Positions 30,136 to 41,402 of a stretch of DNA of 64,000 bases are shown here, piece after piece; position 1 is the stretch's first letter, and each line of letters opens with the position of its first letter. Below the pieces are notes generated by a model. That model had not been told where the DNA came from. It did no database searches and saw nothing but the letters and a program-made list of their open reading frames with translations. This DNA comes from Mytilinidion resinicola. Lineage: Eukaryota; Ascomycota; Dothideomycetes; Mytilinidiales; Mytilinidiaceae. The position numbers were made by a program, and so were the translations under genes. The DNA lies in the NCBI RefSeq assembly GCF_010093595.1, contig NW_022985444.1, positions 1,062,654 to 1,126,653 of the forward strand. Reading direction: 5' to 3'.

Positions 30136-33005
30136 TCAATATCTACCCGGCCGGGATACCACCACACATTCTTGAGCTTCTTTTTCAGAGCTTTCTTGGA
30201 GCCTGTCTACTTTCCGGAGCCTCTTCAGGATTGAAGGTCCAGTTAGGGATTTGCGGACGTTCAGAACTATCTGACCTGGCGAAGACTTGCTGTCGACCTT
30301 CGCTATCATGGAATTCTCTTTTCCCATCCAATAAGACTTCTCGTGCTGCAGCTTCCACTTTTTCCCCTCCATCAGATCATCCTCCCAGGTTCGGAATGGG
30401 CGAACTCGCGTGAAGAGTTGAAAGCCAGTCTTCTTTTCAAAATACTCCGGTGTCCGATTCTGGCAAGCGTGGCTTTGGTCGCAGAGGCAGCTCGATGTAA
30501 TACAGGCAAATGTCGCTGTGTCTGCGGAGTCGGTGAGTATTTGAGCCCAAAGGTTGGTCTCCTCGCATCGTATGGGTAGACACTGAAGAACGTTTTCTTC
30601 ATGGATCCAGCCTATGGCAAAAATTTTAGAATGATCAACGCCAGTTTTACTCAAGATTTTCAGAAGGTCTTTGATGGTATGTAGAACGAATGAACGTTCT
30701 GAAGCGTCTAATCTTTCGAACCATCTCTCGAAGCGACCTTCCCGCAATGCGTCAGTGATGCTAAAACGATCCTGCCACACCAATAAGGCACTATGCAATC
30801 GGCCAAAACCTCTTGGAGTTTGACTCGCACGGCCGCTCCTGTGCATAGACTAATGTGAAGGCCCCATGATTCCCGGAGTTGGCTAGCAATTTCGGAAGTC
30901 ATACATGTAACGGTGTCTAGAAGGACCTCCTTGCGAGTCTTTCCAGGCATGTATTCGAACGTTCCGGTGACTTGTGGAATGATGTATTGTCCACCTTGGA
31001 CACCAACCTGGAGAGCTTTCAAGGTCCATATGGGGTCGTATGTACCGATGGTACGAAGCGAGTCTTGCAAGCGGCAGCGAAGATTCTTCTGAGCATCCGG
31101 TGTACTGAGCGGACAGGCCTTGTTCACTTGAAGTGTCGCACCATTCAGAATCCTTGTGTTGGGCCCGCAACCAGGGCTAATATCCAAATATCCGCGTGGG
31201 TGAAGGTCGCTTCCAGTGACCATATTATCGTCGGAACTTAAATCAAGCTGGAATGCTGAAAGTTCTTCTTCCAATGCCTTAGTATCTAGGACAGCATCGT
31301 TTCGTATTCGTGGTACTTGGAGGCCTTCTTCCTTATGCTGGGCCTTACGGCCCCTTTCCAGCATTTCTTGGTCGTCCAGCACCTTTTCGAAGTCTGAACC
31401 TGGACTCCAGTGCCACGCTCCGACTCTACCAGGCACAGGGAGGATAAAGCCGCCCCTGATATAGATAGACTTTATTCCTCCGGCAGAGGGAATCGAGCGG
31501 ACCAAACGAAAAAGCGATGCTGGTCCCCACATGTCCACAAGCTCCTCGGGGCTCGTGAAAAGATCACATTCACCGCTAGGCTGCCAGTCTGACTGTCCGT
31601 AATGGAACACCATCACTCTTTCCCCCAACATCTTTCCGAGACAGGTGAGTTCATGTAGAGACGCTGTGATATGTGGCCCCGAAGGTATATTTATTCCTCC
31701 TAATTTGACTGAAGATACGGGTGAAACCAACCATGGGTAGTTCAACTCTCCAATATGTGCTTGAAAATAAGACTGAATGACGGTACATAAGAACTGTACC
31801 GACGAGGCCGATCTTTGAATAAGTGGGAAAGTGTGTCGCTCGGATTGGTTTTCTGGCTCGATACCGGCAGGCAGCGAACGAAAGCCCGGTCCAAGTCGGC
31901 TCAAAACCGCGTGGACTAATACATCAAGCTCTATTCCCTTTGAGATTCGAGAGCGTCGATGATTGATACCGGCTGCAGCAGCAAAGAATGTACCGACGCC
32001 CAAGGCCGTCGCGGGTCCTAACGCTGTGGCAGCCATAGTAACACCAGGGGCATATTCTAGAGCGCGATGGATGAATGAAAAAATGCTACCCTGAGATATT
32101 ATAGTTTCTCGAAAGCTTTGGAACGCTCTCGATAGTTTCAGAACAAGTTCGATCGGTATATATGAGCTTTCGATGACTAATGGTGTTGCCTCTATCTCTG
32201 GGCTTCCTTGAAGAGGCCGCAGGAAAGTCAGGCGGTCGCAACATCTACGGTTTTCTTGAAGCCAGGAGATTGCCGACAAAGCACTTTCGATGGATTTACT
32301 TATGCGCTCAGTTAAATCCTGAAGACGTCCCTCATTCTCTAGATGTTCCGAAACAGAAGTGTCATGAGGCACATAGAACACCTCAATGGATTGTTCCCGG
32401 ACTCGAATGTGAGACCTACACTCTGATATCTGAGCCTGGTGCCACAACTCTGATGTTTCCTTTCCGAATGCTGGTATGTCCTTCTTGAATTCATAGGGCC
32501 GAAAGCCGGCTATGCCAAGAGGTGCAGTAACAGTTGTGGAATTAGGCTTTGGTTGGTCGTGGTGCCAGTCATTCGCCTCAGGTTCGATGGTACGGTTTCC
32601 TGAGAGTTGATGGACACAATCTGGAGCATGCCGTCGGGGATCCGGCTCTTTGAGCTTCGAGTTTGAGTTCAGATGCTCCTCACGGACTATCCATGGAGAA
32701 TCGTACTCGTTTTCGATAAGTAATTCGGCAATATAATCCAAATCGTCTCGACCGGTGCGGTTCGTATCGATTACGTCGTATATCCAAAGAAACTCACTAT
32801 CATCAGGGATCCTTTGGCCATCAGCAAGGTGATCGGAGAGCCATCTTTCGACAGCTTCGCGGTGAATAGAACGCCTGGATGTAAGTTGCTGCAAAGAATC
32901 CCCATAAGGTGATCCTCCTCTAACATATGCGTCGTTCTTCAGGAGAGCAAAAAGCTCTTCATCCCAAGCAAGCCGAGGCTTTATTTTCGCCGACATGGTT
33001 GGCAA
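30136..33005 (-). pseudogene. Large uncharacterised fungal protein gene with a frame break
   Basis: One frame runs 33005-30708 (765 codons, starting MPTMSAKIKPRLAWDEELFA). A second runs 30846-30136 in another frame and continues the same protein. The N-terminal part has a conserved-looking block WIYDVIDTNRTGRDDLDYIA. The middle holds a small-residue hydrophobic stretch, TMAATALGPATALGVGTFFA (about residues 345-365), of glycine-zipper type. The C-terminal half has ISLCTGAAVRVKLQEVLAD, then SFVLHTIKDLLKILSKTGVD and ATFACITSSCLC, a layout I recall from large uncharacterised mould proteins. The switch happens in 30846-30770. A 38-nt removal would close the frame, but its donor would be poor (GTTTTG) and it would delete the conserved VLAD segment. 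A one-base indel is therefore more likely. No function assigned. Confidence 0.6.
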
Positions 33006-33340
33006 GGCTATCTAGTAATAGGATGCGTCAGCTTAGCCTCGTGGCTTAAAAGCTGGTGTATTCAGGGCGTGCTACCTACCAATCTGCCTGTAATCCAAAG
33101 CCTACTATTTTGCGGAAGATATGGAAGACAAGCTGTTAGATTCTTGTAGAAGATTTCGGACCATTAGTGCTGGCTGGTGGTGCACCTGCTCAGCCGCTCC
33201 TTGGCCACGAGGCATCAGGTCTCAGCCTGATGACATCGCGATGTGATTCGAGGCAGCATAAACGAGGCGCCTGGCGTTTCTGGAGGCGTATCGTAAGGCA
33301 AACCTAATCATCCCACTGTCAATGATCAAATGAGATACTT
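33006..33340. other. 5' flank of the broken gene
   Basis: No ORF, RNA or repeat is recognisable here. Confidence 0.45.
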
Positions 33341-33620
33341 CACTCGTGTTACACACCCTTATTTCCATAGCAGGAATTTTCACATTGAATCACAACTTGT
33401 GTTTTCGATATAGACCAAGTGAGTTTGCTTTCGTCACTTCAAGCGAGTTTCCCCTGCGCGATCTCTCCTTCACTGGTGTTCCACACCCTTCTTTCAATAA
33501 CGGGAGTCTCACATTGAATCGCAGCTTGTGTTTTCGATATAGGCTAAGCGATTTTGCTGTCCTGACTTCACAGTCTTTGCTTTTCAAGCGAGCTTCCTTT
33601 GCGCACCCTCTCCTTCACTT
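33341..33620. repeat. 130-bp tandem duplication (two diverged copies)
   Basis: Unit 1 starts CACTCGTGTT at 33341; unit 2 starts CACTGGTGTT at 33471. Long shared stretches include TCACATTGAATC, CTTGTGTTTTCGATATAG, TCAAGCGAG and CTCTCCTTCACT. Unit 2 carries a roughly 20-bp insertion. The repeat lies directly beside the GH6 remnant. Confidence 0.7.
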
Positions 33621-33681
33621 CCTCCCAAACATACTCACCAACACAGACACCCATACCCCCACTCTCTGTTCCACTGCGCGT

Positions 33682-34060
33682 TCAGAACGAGGGCACAGCA
33701 TTCCTAAGCAACATCTCAAAGTACGCCTGGTTCCACGCCCCCGCCTCAGGGGACGGCTTAAACGAATCCGCCTTCCCACAGGAAGAATCATACCGCGTGG
33801 CCGAGCTATCACTCGTGCCATCCGACTCCCCACCCGGCTTTCCCCAAACAAACGCATCAGCGAGCGAATCACCCGTGCTGCTCGTCGGCCTAACCCCAAA
33901 GCCCGCGCCGTTGACATTGCACCAGTCGTTCCACTCCAGCCGTAGCCCCGTCACGCCGTTGCGGCCCGTGTCGACGATGGCTTGGCCCAGACATACCCGC
34001 GGCCACGAGCAGCGGCGAGAAGGTGTCGAGTAGATCTTGTGTTCGAGATCTTGGGTTGGT
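33682..34060 (-). pseudogene. 3' remnant of a GH6 cellobiohydrolase/endoglucanase gene
   Basis: The minus strand encodes the C-terminal end of a glycoside hydrolase family 6 enzyme. Conserved stretches are QAIVDTGRNGVTGLRLEWND, WCNVNGAGFGVRP, LADAFVWGKPGGESDGTSD, ARYDSSCGKAD-like TRYDSSCGKAD and PSPEAGAWNQAYFEMLL, with a final PSF. Upstream, LLDTFSPLLVAAGMSG is in a different frame; the switch lies in the GGCCC run at about 33984-33988. No catalytic-core exons, signal peptide or cellulose-binding module are present within the next kilobase upstream. This is about a quarter of a normal GH6 protein, so a truncated, frameshifted relic is the best reading. Confidence 0.8.
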
Positions 34061-34608
34061 TATAGTAGAGCAATGCTGCGCCATCTAACAGGCGTTCAAG
34101 AATAGTTGTGAGCTACAGAGCCGGCGCCATTGTCACCAAGTATGAGGTCTGCAAATTGATCTATTGTTAAGACTAATCCCGTATATATACCAAATCATCG
34201 CGGCTAAGCAATTTCATCTCTTCCACTTTCAAAATAATGGGTTTAAGGGGTCGTAGGGATCGACTCGACCCTGTCGATCCTCCGCATCCACATGCTACGA
34301 TGCCTATTTCATGCATATAGATATCTATCTGTGGTACAGCAACTCCTAAGTACTATCTGCAGCCTCGCTAGGGCTGGTCGGCCGGTGAGGGCGACAGCGG
34401 TCCTGAGTGGGGCCACGTAGAAGCGGGCGTAATTAACCAATGGCATTAGTAGACAAAATCTCTTGCTCGTTTTCTCTTTCTAAAAACAATGACTGCAGCC
34501 TCTTCAAAATTTCCCTTAGTCTCCTCTCAGCTAGCAATGTAGTAACGTGGCAATGCCTCATATGCGGGATTACCTTCGCGAATGACTTCATGAGAGACTT
34601 AATCGATC
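34061..34608. other. Upstream flank of the HET gene
   Basis: AT-rich sequence with no further GH6 exons. An open frame at 34440-34622 overlaps the HET start and has no support. Confidence 0.45.
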
Positions 34609-37436
34609 ATGGAAGGCAATGAAGCTTTGTCTGACAAACCTAAAAGCAGTAACACAGAGAGATCCTATTCTTTAGACGATGGTAATACCAACAAGTCAGA
34701 TCCAACCGTGGTGACCAAGAACGACTGCTGCTCTCAATGCGCTAGCCTTTACCTCGACGCTTCATTCAACCAGGCACTCAGCCACGCTTACAAAGACGGC
34801 TGGGGTGATTTTATGACCTTGGCCAGAAATGCGACGCTTCTTCCGCCTGGCCCGGGGGACCAGATCTGGGATTACACAGAGAATGGCGAGGTTGCTCCGC
34901 GTGCAAATGATCCCGTTCCCGGGTTTGAAGCGCCTTATCCGGCCGTCAGCGATTCTTATCTTCAAGATTTAAAAGATCTGGCTGCCGAGAGCACCATGAG
35001 AGAAGCCTTCATTCAGGACCTAGCAAACGAAAACTTTGTCGATGGAGTATGGGGTAGTGAAGCCGGAGATTCTATTCACACGGTCGATTTCGGAGATCTA
35101 CATCCCGAAGAAGATAGCACTTGTGGAAGTGACGACGAAGACAAAGGCGGCAGTGAAGAATCCATGAGCCAGGTCGAAGATGACCAAGACAGCGGGGATG
35201 ACGCTGAAAGTGGAAGTTTCAGCGGGCATGAAGATCCTGAATTTCGGGAAAATCCATCAACAGATCACGATGATAGCCAAGAGGAAGATGCAAGTGAAGA
35301 TGAAGAAGATGGAAAAGGGGATAAATCAGATCAAGTCATGTCCGAAACAACCAGTGGAGGAAGCGCCAGCGATGACGAAGAATCCAACACAGGCAAAAAC
35401 CCCGGCGATCACGATATACTACATGCGGACGATCCACCTATCATACAGCGAGGCTTCAAATATTATCACTGGCTGTGTTGGTATGGGATTCCATTTTTGG
35501 ACGGCCTCACGACATCTACTGGCTCCTGTAAGCTGTGTAGTCCACAACCATGGCTATCAGAACTGCACTCGGACTCCACATACACAGACATGAAGTACGC
35601 CTTCCGTGCGGTGCAAAATCATGGTCTCTTCGGCTCCTCTGGGTTTAATGCGGATTGGAGGATGCTGGAAGGCCTTGATGGCGTGTCCGCACTACGATTA
35701 TTTGATCAAAATCTGAACCGGCATGTTGGAATCGACTTCCTGTCCATTCCTCCACCTGTAGGATCAATGCGAGCCCTGAAGACGGATTCAATAGACTTCA
35801 GCATTCTCCAAGATTGGATGAGTTTCTGCAAGGATAAACATACAGGTGGATGCAATATTTCCCAACAGGATGAAGGACGGATCGGTCTCAAAGTTATCGA
35901 TTGCGAAACCCTCATGCTCGTCGACCTGGGCGACTTGGAATATTTGACGTTAAGCTACCAATGGGGAGTAGGCGAAAAAGCACCAGAGTACTCAATTGCG
36001 CTGCCTAATCTTGGTTCGCTGCCTGCTACTATTAGAGACTCAATTACCGCAACTCTCAAGCTAGGCTATCGTTATATCTGGATCGATCGTTACTGGTAAG
36101 GCAATCATATGTGCAGAGCTTTGCTAACTCCGCTAACTCATACCAAAGCATAGATCAGTCAAATATCAAGGATGCAATGCGGCAAATTCAAAAGATGGAC
36201 ATCATCTACAGACACTCGGAAGCTACCCTTATAGCCGTTGGCGGCACAGGCCCGTCGTATGGTCTTCCGGGCGTCAGCGAGCGCCAGCGCCAAATGCAAT
36301 ATCGATTCCAATTCGGCGACAAGGAATTCGTCGGACCGATCCACTTCGTCGACGGAGTAGTCAATAAATCGCGATGGGGGACACGCGGATGGACATTCCA
36401 AGAGGGCGCGCTATCAAGACGACGATTCATCTTCACTGACCAGCAAGTGTACTTCGAATGCCACGAGATGTGTTGCTACGAGGCAATTGATATACCCTAC
36501 GAGCACTCGCACTACAGTCGTACGGGAAGTGGCGGAACATGGGGCGTGGTGCTCAATGGAGTCGGGGGAGTATCACGATCACCACGAATCTTCCACGGCA
36601 CGTCTCAGCTAGACATCTACGACCAGATCAGGATCTTCTCGGCCAGATCCTTCACCAAATCGTCGGATAGGCTTAACGGGATTCTCGGTATGCTGAACGA
36701 TTTCAAATCTTCGCAACAGATCCGGCACTACTGGGGCGTACCAGTCCCTCCCTACAAAGTATGGCCCGACGAAGTCGTAACGAACCCGCGCTACCCCAGC
36801 TCGCAATTCATCAAGGGTCTTCACTTCACGCATTACCCGATCAGTAAGGTGACGGATCGCATTCCCAGTCTCCCTAGCTGGTCCTGGGCAGGATGGGACG
36901 GCGAGTTATTGATGGAGACCTTCTTCGTGCGCAACATCCACACGCCCGCCAAAGTGACCGTCTCCCTTGAGCTCAAGAACGGCCAGCTGCTAGGATGGGA
37001 CAATTTCCAACGCCGCTACGATGAGCTCAACGACTATACTCGCTTCAGCCATGCTATCCACCTATCCGCTCCAGTAGCGAAGGCGTATGCTAAGCGGGAC
37101 GAAGATGGCAATTTCCAGTGCCTTTTCCGCCTGACTAATGGCTTCTATCTCCGGGCGAAGTCGGTCGATATTTCCGAGTTCAAGGAAGGCGATGTGTACT
37201 ATTGTATCATCTGGGCAACCAACGATGCACACGCTTTTGCGATTTTGACGATCAAGGTCGAAGACGGATACAAGCGAGTTGGCTCTATCAATGCTTTGGC
37301 GGACCATAGAGGCGAGTTCTTCTTGTCAGACGCGAGTAAGACGATTCGGAGTAGCGAGGCGCAGTATGAGCCAGAGTTTGGGAAGCGGTGGTGGAAACAG
37401 CTTGTGATGAAGCGGATGAGTCTTCGGATTGTGTAG
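34609..37436 (+). CDS. HET-domain protein with a long acidic insert
   Basis: Two exons (34609-36095, 36149-37436) encode 924 residues. The HET domain, found in proteins that trigger cell death in vegetative incompatibility, is split by the intron. Before it come LEYLTLSYQWG, LPATIRDSITATLKLGYRYI and WIDRY. After it come CIDQSN and MDIIYRHSEATLIAVGG, then RGWTFQEGALSRRR. The cysteine of CIDQ is assembled across the junction (TG/C), confirming the splice. The N-terminal third is unusual: residues about 165-275 are dominated by Asp, Glu and Ser. LPSWSWAGWDG, a common HET C-terminal signature, is also present. The frame is intact throughout. The recognition partner is unknown. Confidence 0.88.
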
Positions 37437-38288
37437 TCCATCACATGTACTTGACATTAAGTTTTTGAACTTTCACGCTGTCTAGACGAATGGCTGGGCA
37501 CTAGGCACGGCACTCCTAGGGGTGGTTCGATGGATTTGCAATAGTCCAAATGCTCAACGAGAATGTAACTTTTCTCACCAAAGGGAGCAAGTTGCTTGTA
37601 ACCCGAAAATATCAAGGCCTTCCAAACCCGTCGAACCTTCACCGGTAGACTCATACCTAGCTTCCCAAGCCTATCCCCAGGTGTTGTACTCTCATACTAA
37701 CAGTCTGCCAGAAATGCTAACACTAATGATACTTTTAAGTCCTAGGAATCATCATCCACCATCGTCCTCCCGCCATTACAATTTTCCAACCATCATTTCC
37801 CAGAAACTATCTCATTAAATGCAAAAGCATGATAAAGAAAAGAAGTACAATCCGAATGCAGTAGCAAACTACCCTAACGTGCCCAGCATCTTCCTCAGAA
37901 GATCGGAGCGCGCAACTTGCTAAACAGCTCCTGCAGATAGCTAGTCAGAATATGGCAGCCGGCTCTACTGCAGCCTACACTAGTTCGTTGCAGCCTACGT
38001 TAGTGTCACGGCAGGAAAGCTGTGGTCACGGAGATTATCTCCCATAGCCTAAAAAGCGTGAGCAGTGTGCAGAGAACCATTATCTTGCATGCTCGCAAGG
38101 ACTGCCACAGCTACGCTTACATTGGCCCTACGCCATGCGCCTGCTGTGCGCCGAAATACCTACAAAGACACAAGAATGCCACCAACCGTCGAACGCCATT
38201 TATTGCATTGATTCAACACATGAGCTTTGCGAGAAGATGCCACGAACTCTAGGAGACTTGCTTAGTGATCAAGAAAAATAATATGCTT
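37437..38288. other. Intergenic stretch, no gene seen
   Basis: Tail-to-tail region between the HET gene and nhx1. A short direct repeat of TGCAGCCTAC occurs near 37970-38000. No coding or RNA signal. Confidence 0.5.
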
Positions 38289-40548
38289 TCATACGTTGTT
38301 AGGCCCGGGTCCCTTCCCTTGATCCAACAAAAGATGAGGTTTTAGGAATCCTTCGTCGATCTGTCTGAACGCGCCTGCTGGGTCTTCTGATAGATCCGAG
38401 AAAAGCTGCTTGACAGCACCTGTAGCGCTCGCAACTCGGGATGGCTCACTACTACTCCCCGACGCGATAGGCCCAGAATTTGTTCCAGACGTGGGATACG
38501 GAGATGGTCCTTGGCCGGCAAGCGGAGATGGCATCCTGTTAGGAGATCGCCGAACTGATGGAGGCAGGTCAAGATCATTATCATCCTCGTCGTTACTGCC
38601 GCTATCAGCCGGACTGAGAAGGCCTTGCTCTGCGCCATCTCGTCGAGCACGACTCGAATTCCGTCGAGCCGTGGTGAGCCCGTTTGGTCGGGTTGGCGAA
38701 GTAGCGCCATTGACGTTTCCACTACTGTAGACTCCGTTGCGGGTATCCACCGAAGCTAGAGCAAACCCATTGCCGCTCGGGCGTGGGGTGTGGCCGAACC
38801 CTTGGCCAGATTTGCGAGCAAAGGTGCCTCCATCTACGACTTCAATGTCAAACTCGTCATCTGAATCGATCTCCTCGACAACGCCCGTGCGGATGCCCAT
38901 AATCTCCAACATACGCGCAGTCGTGCCGCCAAAGATAATGACGGTCAGCACAACTACAACGAGTACTGTGGCACGTAGGACGTTGCCATTGAGTCCACTT
39001 AGACCAGCCGCAAGAGCGACACCGACTGCTCCACGAAGACCGGCCCAGAATATCATAGCTTGATAGGAATAAGGGATTTCTTCGGCGGCTTCTCGCCCCT
39101 GCCTTCGTGCGCGAACGCGAATGACAGCGTTGATGAGCTTTGAAAGTGGGAATACGGCACACCATCGTGCTGCGCATATGCCGACGATGGTGACGAGGAT
39201 GAACAGCGGCTTGTATTCCAGTTCAGAGTCAGTAAAAAGAGAGAGTCCGAGGTAGATGAAGATGAAGTTCTCGGAGAGCTGGGCGGTGACCTGGAACACG
39301 AATTTGGTAGTCAATTGCGTCCGCCTCGACATGTTATGGTATGCGTAATGCTTCATGCAAATGCCGCAGAAGAGTAAAGACACGATGCCTGCGAAATCCA
39401 TGAGTATTTCCCCACACAGCCTGAGAGAGTTCTGTACATACCAGACATGTGAATGGCGTTCGAGAAAAAGTAAGTGGCGTAGGCAATCAAAATAATGAGA
39501 CAGCTTTCGGTCTTGGGGAATCGTCTCACATGGGTGAATTTTAGCAACAGTGAAGCACCGATGCCAACAAGCAAGCCGATAAATAAGCTGCCAAAGAAGA
39601 CCCCGAAGAAGATACCGATGGCCTCGAAAAGACTTAGTATGCTCAAGGAATCTGCAGAGCCACCGGCCTTGTACTTTTGCGCCGTCTCGAATAGCACAAT
39701 GGCAATAGCGTCATTGAGGATGGATTCCCCAAATATAATCGTGTATAGCTTCGGTTCAACTTTGTACGTGTTGAATATAGCCAGGATGGTGACTGGATCC
39801 GTGGCGGAGAGAGTTGCGCCGACCGACATGGCTTCAACGAAGGAAATCTTGAAGCCATCGATGTTCCCAAAGATGCGGGTCCACACGAAGAGTATAAGTC
39901 CAAGTACAACGGCGGATATGAAGGTTCCGGCAAAGGCAAAGGTAAGAATGGTGCCAATATTGCGAAAGAAGTTGCCCTGGTCCAATTAGCGGTGGTCCGC
40001 CTGGGGAGTTTGTCTGGCTGACCTGATGCAACTCATAACCGGAGGAAAGAATAATGGGTGGTAGGAGAAGGTTAAAAAAGAACTGGTAGTCGAAACTAAC
40101 AGCGCCCAAGACGGAGTCTACAGCGGTTAATCGTAGTACTAATCCAACGACCATACCTGTGGTTGTTAGCTACACGTTGCGACCAGGCGCAATTCTAGCT
40201 CATACCAGCAAAGATAGATAGCACCGTCTCATGCACAGCTTGAATCTTGCGGGTCTGCAAGATGTAGCTTGTGAAAAGTGCCACTATCAGGAGCACAATA
40301 AGGATGAAGAGCGACCACGATGCGAATATCTCCTTTTGTCCCGCCTCGGGTTCTGTATAATCGGGTTAGATAGGTTCTGGATGCCGAGTATATCGTGGTA
40401 GCAGGGCAAACGGACCTTCTGGATCGGCGTCACTAGCATCTCTCTCTATAGGCGCATAGTGGTCAGTCGGGGCTACTTCGAGGTTGCTGAAGGGATGGAA
40501 AGACGCACTCATCAACTCGGAGACTGCCCACCCCAGTGTCGAAGCCAT
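38289..40548 (-). CDS. nhx1: Endosomal/vacuolar Na+/H+ exchanger Nhx1
   Basis: Five exons (40548-40416, 40352-40206, 40156-40023, 39976-39442, 39388-38289) give 682 residues. This is a CPA1-family antiporter that exchanges luminal H+ for cytosolic Na+/K+ and controls endosome pH and traffic. The membrane domain has about 12 helices. Signatures are FFFNLLLPPIILSSGYELHQ (the amiloride-type FF-LLPPI motif), SVGATLSATDPVTILAIF, FGESILNDAIAIVLFETAQK (with the ND pair) and FWAGLRGAVGVALAAGLSG. The C-terminal cytosolic tail is acidic, then Ser/Asn/Gly/Pro-rich. Every exon junction closes the frame. The start MASTLGWAVSEL is the first ATG. Confidence 0.93.
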
Positions 40549-41402
40549 GGTAGAGGCTTAGGACCGCGATAACATCTGCAATGCCGGTAAAAGTCGCGGG
40601 AGACAGGTGGCTGGGGAGGGGGTGGAACAGAGGGGTTTGCGCTGAGTTATGCTGCGGGCACCCTTGAGGTCGGACGGCAAGGCGACGTGTTGCGAAACCG
40701 AGCCAAGACTCGGAACCGTGGCACACTGGAATGGAGGCTCCACAGCGCCGGCGGCGAATGAGGCAGCTGGGCGCGTATGCGAATAGCGATATGGACAGAT
40801 AGGCGGAGTTGAGGGTGGAGACTGGACTCGCAAAAGGCGTGGTGCATTCGCGATACCCGTTCTCCTCCCAAACGGCGGACAGCGCCTAAACCGCTTCAGT
40901 CGCTGGCGCTTCTCTGCCGGGCTTCCCCCAGAGATCGCCCATGACGCAGCCGTGGGTCAGGAACCAGCTGCATCACGAGGCACACGCAGACTTGAACATC
41001 ACCTGCTCGAGTCTTCTTTCACAATATCTATGCACCTGCACGTGCCTCTCGAGTCCCATCCTCACGTCCGCCAACCTGATCCTCCCCGCTGAAACACCTG
41101 GCCATTGGCTCTCCCAAACTGCTCCTCCCCCAGAATACACCGGCTGACGGTACTGCACCCCACAGCCACGCGCCCCGAGCATGGCACCACCTCTCTGCCG
41201 CCTTCAACTCGACGTCTGAATCCTATGACTACATCTACTACTCTCCTACTTCTATACCTAGCTTCCTTTTGGGACAACGTTTTCTCCCGAGATACTCCAC
41301 TCAAGCTCCGCCAATAGCACCACTCCGCGTCACAAGCATTCCACCCAGTCGGACTCCACCAGCTCGAGCCACACGCCACGGCCAGCTATCCAGCTCTGAA
41401 CC
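40549..41402. promoter_or_regulatory. Divergent promoter region nhx1 / sugar transporter
   Basis: Both start codons flank this 854-bp region. The 200 bp before the transporter start are C/A-rich with few guanines, consistent with a long 5' UTR. No specific operator can be named. Confidence 0.45.

Noticed and set aside
33346..34033. Plus-strand ORFs of 199 and 144 codons
   Set aside because: They lie over the 130-bp repeats and antisense to the GH6 remnant; the minus strand has clear GH6 sequence.
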